From the NCBI GenBank assembly GCA_013696535.1, contig JACCYI010000144.1, positions 1-5,961 of the forward strand: a stretch of 5,961 bases of DNA, in the 5' to 3' direction. Below, one piece after another: positions 1-5,216 of this stretch (positions within the stretch are counted from its first letter, which is position 1; every line of letters starts with the position of its first letter). The notes under the pieces are model-generated. The model saw only the letters and a program-made list of their open reading frames with translations. It did not search any database and was not told where the DNA came from. The position numbers and the translations under genes are program-made. Source of the DNA: Solirubrobacterales bacterium. GTDB taxonomy: Bacteria; Actinomycetota; Thermoleophilia; Solirubrobacterales; Solirubrobacteraceae.

Positions 1-686
1 GTCCAGGGCTCACCGCCGTGGTCTTCCTCGTCGTGCGACGGGTTGAAGAGGTCCTTGTGTGTCCTCAGGGAGAAGATCAAGCCTGCGGCGTAGGACAAGA
101 GCAGGATGATCGAGACGCCGACGGAGAGCTTCTCGAGGTCGGAGGAGAACTCGCTGCTCTCCGAGCGCGGATTCGGGAGTCCGCCGCCGGAGACGAGTTG
201 GAAGACCGCGGGCATGACCAGCGCCACCGCGGCCAGCAGCAGCATGAGCGACTGGGCACTGGCGGCCGTCCGGTCGAAGGTCTGGCGCTCGCGCTTGCGG
301 CCCCCGATGAACATCGCGGCGCCCATCACGAGGAGGACGTTGCCGAGGATCGACCCGATCAGGGACGCCTTGACCACCTCTTGCAGGCCTGCATTGAGCG
401 CGAAGAACGCGATGATGAGCTCGGGGGCGTTGCCGAAGGTGACGTTGAGCAGCCCGCCGATGCCCGGGCCCGAGCGCGCCGCCAGCTCCTCTGTGGCGCG
501 ACCCATGAGCGCCGCGGTCGGGATCACGCCGAGAGCGGAGGCCACGAAGATGATGGTCGGCTCGGCGTGTGCGAGCTCGAGGGCGATCGCAATCGGGATG
601 AACGGGACGAGCAGGTACGGCCAGCCATCGCCGCTGAGGAGGAAGCGGCGCAGGTTGAAGCGCGGCTTCGGCGGAGCGGAAGTCAC
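1..686 (-). CDS. cax: Ca2+/H+ antiporter, CAX family (N-terminal part, cut by window edge)
   Basis: This is an inner-membrane cation antiporter of the Ca2+/cation (CaCA) superfamily, expected to export Ca2+ in exchange for protons. Reading the minus strand from a GTG at 686-684 gives 228 codons with no stop before the left edge. The hallmark alpha-repeat motif is clear at residues 80-92 (LNVTFGNAPELII, with the GNAPE acidic site at 85-89). It is followed by the family pattern KASLIGSILGNVLLVMG at 106-122. Hydrophobic segments lie near residues 23-40, 44-61, 78-99, 107-128, 146-165 and 187-206. An acidic/His-rich loop (HDEEDHGG, 218-225) follows, as in the cytoplasmic loop between the two halves of CAX proteins. 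Family members are about 350-370 residues, so the second alpha repeat lies outside the window. No Shine-Dalgarno fits the GTG; a TAGCCT box ends 7 nt upstream, so the message may be leaderless. The family is secure; the ion is inferred from the family. Confidence 0.93.
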   Translation of the reverse strand, partial: MTSAPPKPRFNLRRFLLSGDGWPYLLVPFIPIAIALELAHAEPTIIFVASALGVIPTAALMGRATEELAARSGPGIGGLLNVTFGNAPELIIAFFALNAGLQEVVKASLIGSILGNVLLVMGAAMFIGGRKRERQTFDRTAASAQSLMLLLAAVALVMPAVFQLVSGGGLPNPRSESSEFSSDLEKLSVGVSIILLLSYAAGLIFSLRTHKDLFNPSHDEEDHGGEPW

Positions 687-693
687 TCCCAGC

Positions 694-699
694 AGGCTA
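694..699 (-). promoter_or_regulatory. Putative -10 box (TAGCCT) of the antiporter gene
   Basis: On the minus strand TAGCCT matches TAnnnT and ends 7 nt before the GTG start at 686. That places the expected transcription start on or next to the start codon. No recognisable -35 lies at the expected distance. The claim rests on position and on similarity to the other TAGnnT boxes in the window. Confidence 0.45.
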
Positions 700-711
700 C
701 AAGGCTCTGGG

Positions 712-717
712 TAGATT
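712..717 (+). promoter_or_regulatory. Putative -10 box (TAGATT) of the reductase-like gene
   Basis: TAGATT is followed by exactly 6 nt and then the ATG at 724, the spacing expected if transcription begins at the A of the start codon. The TAG at 712-714 is also an in-frame stop, so translation cannot start further upstream. No Shine-Dalgarno lies between. No good -35 is visible. The box is 12 bp from the divergent antiporter box at 694-699. Confidence 0.5.
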
Positions 718-723
718 GAATGC

Positions 724-1920
724 ATGGCGGAGCCGACGCACACCGCGGTGGGAACCTGGAGCGGAGGGCGCTTCATGCACTACGGCGTGCCGCTCGAGGA
801 CGACCGCCTGGCCGCTCTCCTGCGTCCGGACGAGGGCGTCGCCACGCTCTTGACCGCCGACACCTACGGCCAAGGCGCGGCCGACACCCTGCTGGGTCGC
901 GCGCTGTCGGGCGTGCCGCGCGGCGAATACTCACTGATCGGCGCGATCGGCCACGACTTCTACGCGGGCGAGCGCGACGGACCCCGCGGATTTCCGCGCT
1001 TCACGGACCCGCGCCTGCGTGGCCCTGAGGCCTACTCCGACTACGTTCGGATGGCGACCGAGCGGTCGCTCGAGCGCTGCGACGTCGACGCCTTCGACGT
1101 CCTCCTGCTCCACAACCCCGATCGCACGGGCTTCACCTCGCCCTCGGTCTGGAAGGCGCTGGAAGCGGTGCGAGACGCTGGGCTCACCCACCGCCTCGGG
1201 GTGGCGCCGGGCCCGGCCAACGGCTTCACCCTCGACTTCATCGACTGCCTGGAGCGCTTCGGCCCGCTCATCGACTGGGCCATGCTGATCCTCAACCCGC
1301 TCGAGCCGTGGCCTGCCGAGCTGGCTCTGGAAGCGGCCGCGCGCCATGGGGTCGACGTGATCGCCAGGGTCGTCGACTATGGCGGTCTCTTCTGGGACGA
1401 CGTATTGCCGGGACACGAGTTCGCCCCGCGCGATCACCGCGGATTCCGGCCTGCAGGTTGGGTCGAGGCGGGCCGCGAGCGGATGGAGCTCATGCGCCCG
1501 ACAGCAGAGCGCCACGATCTGACCATGCTGCAACTCGCGGCGCAGTGGGACCTCGCTCATCCGGCGGTCCGCTGCGTGGCGCCGACCCTGATCCAGGAAC
1601 CCGACGGGCCGCTGGCCAAGCCCGCCGAAGTCAAGCGGGCCGAGCTTGCGGCGACGCCCGCCGAGATCCTCTTGAGCGACGAGGAGGTCGCTCAACTGGG
1701 CGGACTGGGAGACAACCGGGGAACGATGTCGCTCAAGGGCGCCTCGCCCGAGCACGAGGGGGACTCCCGCCCAGACCGCTGGGCGTTGGATCCCGGCCTC
1801 GTGGACCTGGCCCGCCGCTGGGGCATCGATCCGGAGCGTGACCTGCGGCGCCTACTCCCTCCACCAGGCGAAGTTGACGCCGGCCGGCCAACGGTGAGGA
1901 CCAGGCCGCCTACGGCGTGA
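724..1920 (+). CDS. Aldo/keto reductase-fold protein with altered catalytic tetrad
   Basis: A 398-residue cytosolic protein with the TIM-barrel pattern of the aldo/keto reductase (AKR) superfamily, which normally reduces carbonyls with NADPH. Recognisable landmarks are LLTADTYGQGAADTLLGRAL (42-61), equivalent to the family's DTAxxYG...LLGRAL; DVLLLHNPDR (125-134), with the active-site His at 130; RLGVAPGP (157-164); and LLSDEEVAQLGGLGDN (316-331), like the usual C-terminal helix. By alignment by eye, Tyr48 and His130 of the tetrad are kept. The Asp five residues before Tyr is Leu43, and the barrel-strand Lys (usually in a V-x-x-T-K-x-G context) is Ala74 (LIGAIG, 71-76). About 65 residues follow the AKR core, rich in Pro and Arg at the end. 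The ATG at 724 is forced by an in-frame TAG at 712. The gene is divergent from the antiporter, and its last 11 bp overlap the lipoprotein gene on the other strand. The fold is well supported; substrate and activity are unknown. Confidence 0.85.
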   Translation: MAEPTHTAVGTWSGGRFMHYGVPLEDDRLAALLRPDEGVATLLTADTYGQGAADTLLGRALSGVPRGEYSLIGAIGHDFYAGERDGPRGFPRFTDPRLRGPEAYSDYVRMATERSLERCDVDAFDVLLLHNPDRTGFTSPSVWKALEAVRDAGLTHRLGVAPGPANGFTLDFIDCLERFGPLIDWAMLILNPLEPWPAELALEAAARHGVDVIARVVDYGGLFWDDVLPGHEFAPRDHRGFRPAGWVEAGRERMELMRPTAERHDLTMLQLAAQWDLAHPAVRCVAPTLIQEPDGPLAKPAEVKRAELAATPAEILLSDEEVAQLGGLGDNRGTMSLKGASPEHEGDSRPDRWALDPGLVDLARRWGIDPERDLRRLLPPPGEVDAGRPTVRTRPPTA

Positions 1921-3007
1921 GGAGCTTCGCGCAGTCCTGCGCCGCCTTGACGTCCGAGCCGGCCTTGGTGATGCAGTCCGTGTAGTTCTTGAGCTCCTGC
2001 TGACTGGCACCGCCCGAGCCACTTGAGCCACCTGAGTTGGGCTGGCTGCCGGCCCCGCCGAGGCCGCCCAGTGAGCCGAGCTGTCCCAGTAGCTCGTCGA
2101 ATGGCTTGGTCTTGTCAGGTGTCTTGATCTCGACGTCCTCGTTGAGCTTGGTCAGCGACAAGTCGAGCTTGACGGCGGCCGACTGCGCGCCGGTCGACTT
2201 TGCGGCCTGGAGATTCATCGCGACCACCATCCGCCGCAGAATCTTGTCCTCCTTGCCGGTGAAGATCTCCACCTTGAGATTCTTGACCGCGTCGACGACT
2301 TGCTTGCGCTGCTCGGCCGTGAGCTTCTGCGGTAGCTGGCCGGTGTTCTGCAGGCCGAGCGAGGAAGCCTTGGAGAGTGCGACGTTGACGTCGTCGAGTA
2401 GCTTGGAGACGTCGACGCCGCCCGTGATCTTGATGGTGTCGTCATTGCCGACCTTCGCCTCGCCCGCGTTGCGCGGATTGGTCAGCCACTTGCGCGCGTC
2501 GATGCCGAGCGTGGACAGTGAAGGCTGCTTGCCGTTCTGTGCCTTCGTGCTGCGCTTCTGCGCTTCTTCGTAGCCGGCCTTGAGCTGCTTGAAGACCGGG
2601 TCGGAGACCGCGTAGTCCTGGTTGTTGAAGTTCACGAACGCCTTGTCGCCAGTCGACGTGGCGCCGGCCTCGAGGTTCTGTCCCGCGCCCGAGAAGGCCA
2701 GGTCGAGCTTGAACTTCGGCAGCGTCTTGCCCTGCAAGCCCTGGATCGGGCCGCCGAGCTTGACCTTGATGGGGCCGTTGACGCCCTGTGACTCGGCACC
2801 CTTGGCGTCGATCAGGACCGTGAGACCGAGCGTGGCAGAGTCGACCTTCTTCTCGCCCGTGAACGTCTCCTTGAGCAACTGGTCCACGTTCGTGCTCGCG
2901 GAGGCCTTCTCGCCTCCCCCGGCCTGGTCGCCGCCGCACGCGGCGAGGGCGATCGCTGCGACCAACGCCAGCGGGAGGGACAGAACAGACCGCGACCGGA
3001 TGGACAT
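1910..3007 (-). CDS. Secreted lipoprotein, LppX/LolA-like, with Gly/Ser linker and two-Cys tail
   Basis: A 365-residue exported lipoprotein. The signal peptide (1-23) has Arg4/Arg6, a hydrophobic core (8-22) and lipobox LAAC with the lipidated Cys at 24, followed by GGDQAGGG. Residues about 40-300 alternate short beta-like stretches: TLGLTVLIDAKG (59-70), KFKLDLAFSGAG (98-109), DKAFVNFNNQDYAVSD (121-136), DTIKITGGVDVSKLLDDV (190-207) and RRMVVAMNLQ (258-267). This resembles actinobacterial LppX/LprG-type (LolA-fold) lipid-binding lipoproteins, but only by overall pattern. A Gly/Ser-rich tether (about 309-335) leads to a small helical tail (YTDCITKAGSDVKAAQDCAKLL, with Cys345 and Cys359) that could form a disulfide. 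The start is firm: GGAGGAG lies 9 nt before the ATG, the only strong ribosome-binding site in the window. It is divergent from the ArsA-type ATPase gene. Lipid anchoring is confident; ligand and function are unknown. Confidence 0.88.
   Translation of the reverse strand: MSIRSRSVLSLPLALVAAIALAACGGDQAGGGEKASASTNVDQLLKETFTGEKKVDSATLGLTVLIDAKGAESQGVNGPIKVKLGGPIQGLQGKTLPKFKLDLAFSGAGQNLEAGATSTGDKAFVNFNNQDYAVSDPVFKQLKAGYEEAQKRSTKAQNGKQPSLSTLGIDARKWLTNPRNAGEAKVGNDDTIKITGGVDVSKLLDDVNVALSKASSLGLQNTGQLPQKLTAEQRKQVVDAVKNLKVEIFTGKEDKILRRMVVAMNLQAAKSTGAQSAAVKLDLSLTKLNEDVEIKTPDKTKPFDELLGQLGSLGGLGGAGSQPNSGGSSGSGGASQQELKNYTDCITKAGSDVKAAQDCAKLLTP
1929..1942. other. Short GC-rich inverted repeat just past the reductase stop
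   Basis: GCGCAG-TC-CTGCGC forms a 5-6 bp stem 8 nt downstream of the reductase TGA, inside the codons for the lipoprotein tail (around Cys359). No T-run follows on either strand, so it is at best a weak or factor-assisted terminator for the plus-strand gene. Confidence 0.2.
2016..2033. repeat. Tandem 9-bp repeat in the lipoprotein linker
   Basis: GAGCCACTT is followed directly by GAGCCACCT (one mismatch). On the coding (minus) strand it encodes part of the Gly/Ser tether near residues 325-331. The unit is three codons, so gain or loss of a copy would keep the reading frame and only change linker length. Confidence 0.6.
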
Positions 3008-3016
3008 GTGAGGATT

Positions 3017-3023
3017 CTCCTCC
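3017..3023 (-). promoter_or_regulatory. Strong ribosome-binding site of the lipoprotein gene
   Basis: On the minus strand GGAGGAG sits 9 nt before the ATG at 3007. It fixes the lipoprotein start and contrasts with the other genes here, which lack a Shine-Dalgarno sequence. Confidence 0.85.
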
Positions 3024-3085
3024 AGGGTGAGACGAGGCGAGCGGCCCGCGCGCGTCCTTGCAGATCGATGCGAGCCGGGATTCCG

Positions 3086-3091
3086 AGCGTA
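3086..3091 (-). promoter_or_regulatory. Possible extended -10 of the lipoprotein gene
   Basis: On the minus strand TGGTACGCT contains TACGCT (TAnnnT) preceded by TG-n, an extended -10 arrangement. It would give a leader of roughly 70 nt that includes the GGAGGAG site. No good -35 is seen; the region where one would lie overlaps the tandem 8-bp repeat at 3105-3120. Confidence 0.3.
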
Positions 3092-3104
3092 CCATCGACC
3101 ATCG

Positions 3105-3120
3105 GCCGGTTCGCCGGTTT
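3105..3120. repeat. Tandem 8-bp repeat in the lipoprotein/ATPase intergenic region
   Basis: GCCGGTTC is followed directly by GCCGGTTT. It lies in the 165 bp between the divergent lipoprotein and ATPase starts, upstream of both putative -10 boxes. It could be a paired operator, but an 8-bp GC-rich repeat can also arise by chance. Confidence 0.35.
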
Positions 3121-3155
3121 CTGTATTGCGTCTGTGTTGTGCCGTACCGCCCGCC

Positions 3156-3161
3156 TAGACT
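3156..3161 (+). promoter_or_regulatory. Putative -10 box (TAGACT) of the ArsA-type ATPase gene
   Basis: TAGACT ends 11 nt before the ATG at 3173, giving a predicted leader of only about 5 nt. The nine bases CCTAGACTC around it (3154-3162) recur exactly before the EVE gene (4742-4750), which supports a shared promoter element. No clear -35 is visible. Confidence 0.5.
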
Positions 3162-3172
3162 CGGCGGTCGCC

Positions 3173-4360
3173 ATGGTGGCTGCGCGGATCATCCTCTACA
3201 CGGGCAAGGGCGGCGTCGGCAAGACGTCGGTGGCGGCGGCCACGGCTCGGCGCTGCGCCGCCGAAGGCCACCGTACCCTCATCCTGTCCACGGACCCGGC
3301 GCACTCGCTCGCGGACGTTCTCATGGCCGACGTCAGCATTCAGCCCGCGCCGTCGGGAGACGCTCATCCGGAGGCACTCTGGGCGCAGCAGGTCGATCCG
3401 GGCGCCGAGCTCGAGCGCAACTGGTCGGCGGTGCAGGAGTGGCTGGGCGCGATGCTCGTCGAACGCGGCGTCCAGCGCATCGCGGCAGAAGAGCTCACGG
3501 TGCCGCCCGGCGCGGGCGAGCTGTTCAGCCTGCTCGAGCTCAAGCGCCATCGCGACTCAGGCGAGTGGGACGTCATCGTGGTGGACTGCGCGCCGACCGG
3601 AGAGACGCTGCGTCTGCTCTCCTTCCCCGACGTCGCGCGCTGGTGGCTCGACAAGGTGTTCGGGCGCGAGCACCAGCTGCTGGCCGCGGCCCGGCCGCTG
3701 GCACGCACCTTCCTGGACGTCACGCTGCCCGACGAGCGGGTGTTCGCCGAAGCGCAGAGGCTCGTGCGCAACCTGGTCGAGATGGACGAGATCCTCCGCG
3801 ACGCCTCCTCCGTCTCCATGCGACTCGTCATGAACCCGGATCGCGTGGTGATCGCCGAGGCGATGCGGACCTTCACCTACCTCAACCTCTACGGCTATCT
3901 CACGGACGCCGTGGTGGTCAATCGCGTCTTCCCGGAAGAAGTCGAGGGCACCTATTTCGGAGCCTGGCGCGCGGTGCAGGGAGAGCAGCTCGCGCTCGTG
4001 GAGTCCGGGTTTGCCCCGGTGCCCGTGCTGCGCGCCCCGTACTTCCCTCAAGAGGTGGTCGGCCCCGGGATGCTCGATGAACTGGGAGAGGCGTTGTTCG
4101 CCCGACACGACGCGTCGGCGGTCCTGCACGCGCGCGTCTCGCAAACCCTCAGGCTCGACGGGGATTCGGCTGAGCTGCGCCTCGAGCTGCCCTTCACTCG
4201 CAAGGCAGACATCACGCTGAAGAAGATCGGCCTCGAGCTGGTGGTGAGGGTGGACGGGCAGAAGCGGACGATCATGCTTCCGTCCTCGCTCGCCGACTTC
4301 CGCCCCGCGTCGGCATCGTTCACCGGCGGCGCGCTGGTGGTGCATTTTGCCCATGCCTGA
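3173..4360 (+). CDS. ArsA/Get3-type ATPase with C-terminal Hsp20-like domain
   Basis: A 395-residue cytosolic P-loop ATPase of the ArsA/Get3 (SIMIBI) class. Motifs seen: deviant Walker A GKGGVGKT (11-18); switch I STDPAHSL (39-46) with the catalytic-type Asp41; switch II DCAPTGETLRLL (138-149); RLVMNPDRVVIAEAMRTF (217-234); and VVVNRV (247-252), the usual nucleotide-base contact. Residues about 325-393 form a separate beta-rich unit (AELRLELPFTRKADITLKK...) that matches the Hsp20-like domain found at the end of many bacterial and plastid ArsA homologues. Only Cys28 and Cys139 are present. The Get3 CxxC zinc motif and the arsenite-binding Cys triad of the ArsA pump are therefore absent, and no arsB, arsC or arsR is nearby. 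Arsenic export is thus unlikely; a role with hydrophobic or membrane-bound clients is inferred from the family. I chose ATG 3173 because the open frame further upstream runs into the divergent lipoprotein's leader and lacks ATPase homology. The 3' end overlaps the next gene by 8 bp. Confidence 0.9.
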   Translation: MVAARIILYTGKGGVGKTSVAAATARRCAAEGHRTLILSTDPAHSLADVLMADVSIQPAPSGDAHPEALWAQQVDPGAELERNWSAVQEWLGAMLVERGVQRIAAEELTVPPGAGELFSLLELKRHRDSGEWDVIVVDCAPTGETLRLLSFPDVARWWLDKVFGREHQLLAAARPLARTFLDVTLPDERVFAEAQRLVRNLVEMDEILRDASSVSMRLVMNPDRVVIAEAMRTFTYLNLYGYLTDAVVVNRVFPEEVEGTYFGAWRAVQGEQLALVESGFAPVPVLRAPYFPQEVVGPGMLDELGEALFARHDASAVLHARVSQTLRLDGDSAELRLELPFTRKADITLKKIGLELVVRVDGQKRTIMLPSSLADFRPASASFTGGALVVHFAHA

Positions 4361-4733
4361 CGCCGAAGGGCGCGACGCCCTGGAGACCATGCGCATCCAC
4401 GTGGACGCTGCGCACGCGACCGCCGAGCGCCTCGTGCGCGAAGCCGAGATGGCGGCTCGGGCGCAAGTGCGCGACGTTCCTCCGCAGGGTTGGGCAGCGG
4501 CAACCGAACCCGAGGCCCCCGGATCAACCGTCGAAGCCCTCAAGGCCATCGCGGGCCTGCTCGAAGTCGTGCGAGGCGCAGTGCCACCCGAGCTCGCCCA
4601 CCAGTTCGCCGGCGCGCTGCGGGAGCTTCTCGTGGCCGTTCGGGCGCTCATCGACTTCTATCTCGATCGGCTCGATCAGCCACCGGGACGCGACGCACGA
4701 TCTGTCGAGGTGGAGGACATCCCCATCGACTGA
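4353..4733 (+). CDS. Small helical protein coupled to the ArsA-type ATPase
   Basis: A 126-residue, soluble, mostly alpha-helical protein that I do not recognise with certainty. The N-terminal part (about 7-38) is a charged amphipathic helix (HVDAAHATAERLVREAEMAA). A Pro-rich stretch (43-58) follows, then a second helical region (59-108) ending in ELLVAVRALIDFYLDRLD. The C-terminus VEVEDIPID is acidic and hydrophobic. No signal peptide, membrane helix or catalytic motif is seen. The ATG at 4353 overlaps the ATPase stop (ATGCCTGA, 8 bp), which points to translational coupling. A TTG two codons earlier (4347) is also in frame, but ATG is preferred. Small helical proteins with a similar C-terminus occur beside ArsA homologues in Actinobacteria as far as I recall, so an adaptor or partner role is plausible but inferred. 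Confidence 0.8.
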   Translation: MPDAEGRDALETMRIHVDAAHATAERLVREAEMAARAQVRDVPPQGWAAATEPEAPGSTVEALKAIAGLLEVVRGAVPPELAHQFAGALRELLVAVRALIDFYLDRLDQPPGRDARSVEVEDIPID

Positions 4734-4743
4734 ATGGCGGACC

Positions 4744-4749
4744 TAGACT
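4744..4749 (+). promoter_or_regulatory. Putative -10 box (TAGACT) of the EVE gene
   Basis: TAGACT ends 8 nt before the GTG at 4758, inside the 24-bp gap after the small helical gene. It lies within CCTAGACTC, identical to the ATPase promoter element at 3154-3162. It suggests that EVE and the following gene have their own leaderless promoter, separate from the upstream pair. Confidence 0.55.
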
Positions 4750-4757
4750 CCTGAGGC

Positions 4758-5216
4758 GTGCCGGCCACCTGGATCCTGACGGGCTCACCCGAGAACTACG
4801 AGGTCACTCGCGAGCGCGGCTACACGCTGGTCGGCATGAAGGAGGGGCGGCGCCGACAAGCGCTCGAGATGGAGCCAGGCGACCGGATCGTCTTCTACCT
4901 CACCCGGGCCATGGCCTTCGCCGCCACCGCCCGTCTCACGAGCGAGATGTTCGAGGACCGCACGCCGGTCTGGCCTGGAAAGCCCGGGAAGGCCGATCCC
5001 TACCCGTGGCGCTTCAAGTGCGAGCCCGAGCTCGTCCTGCCCGGTGGCGCCTGGCTGCCCGCCGAGACCCTCAAGGACTCGCTCGAGCACATCCGCAAGT
5101 GGCCCGCGGAGCACTGGAAGCTCGCCTTCCAGGGCCAGCTGCGCACCGTGTCAGAAGCCGATGCGCGGACGCTGCTCGACGCGCTCGGCGCACAGGCGCC
5201 CGCCACCGCGCAGTGA
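4758..5216 (+). CDS. EVE domain-containing protein (PUA/YTH-like fold)
   Basis: A 152-residue cytosolic protein matching the EVE domain, a PUA/YTH-related fold thought to bind modified nucleobases in RNA or DNA. Landmarks are the N-terminal strand TWILTGSPENYEV (4-16) with Trp5; RRRQALEMEPGDRIVFYLTR (31-50) with the turn GD at 41-42; FAATARLTSEMFEDRTPVWP (54-73); and YPWRFKCEPELVLP (82-95), all in the family's order. The domain fills nearly the whole protein and has no fused nuclease or helicase. The GTG start is firm: an in-frame TGA at 4752-4754 leaves no other start nearby, and the next ATG would remove the first strand. There is no Shine-Dalgarno at a usable distance. It overlaps the next gene by 4 bp (GTGA). 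No methyltransferase or restriction genes are near, so a defence role is not indicated; the ligand is unknown. Confidence 0.88.
   Translation: MPATWILTGSPENYEVTRERGYTLVGMKEGRRRQALEMEPGDRIVFYLTRAMAFAATARLTSEMFEDRTPVWPGKPGKADPYPWRFKCEPELVLPGGAWLPAETLKDSLEHIRKWPAEHWKLAFQGQLRTVSEADARTLLDALGAQAPATAQ

Noticed and set aside
18..719. Long plus-strand open frames opposite the antiporter gene
   Set aside because: Their translations are Arg/Glu/Gly-rich or Ser/Arg-rich with no domain pattern, while the minus strand gives a textbook CAX protein. They are GC-driven shadows.
1879..1888. Palindrome GCCGGCCGGC near the end of the reductase gene
   Set aside because: It has no loop, no following T-run and lies in coding sequence; such GC palindromes are expected by chance in this composition.
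3008..3172. N-terminal extension of the ATPase from an ATG at 3008
   Set aside because: The extra 55 residues have no ATPase homology, begin inside the lipoprotein leader and ribosome-binding site, and cross the TAGACT box. ATPases of this class start just before the Walker A motif, as the ATG at 3173 does.
3173..4360. Calling the ATPase an arsenical pump component
   Set aside because: The metal-binding cysteines are absent and no arsenic-resistance genes are near. The family name alone does not support this role.
3557..4651. 364-residue minus-strand open frame opposite the ATPase and its partner
   Set aside because: Low-complexity Arg/His/Ala-rich composition with no recognisable domain; it lies antisense to a clear ArsA/Get3-type protein.
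4490..5212. Upstream extension of the four-helix membrane protein frame
   Set aside because: It overlaps the whole EVE gene and part of the small helical gene out of frame and reads as Arg/Pro-rich noise; the GTG at 5213 gives a sensible membrane protein.
4758..5216. EVE protein as part of a restriction or defence island
   Set aside because: EVE domains are sometimes linked to modification-dependent restriction, but here the domain stands alone with no nuclease, helicase, methyltransferase or mobile gene nearby.
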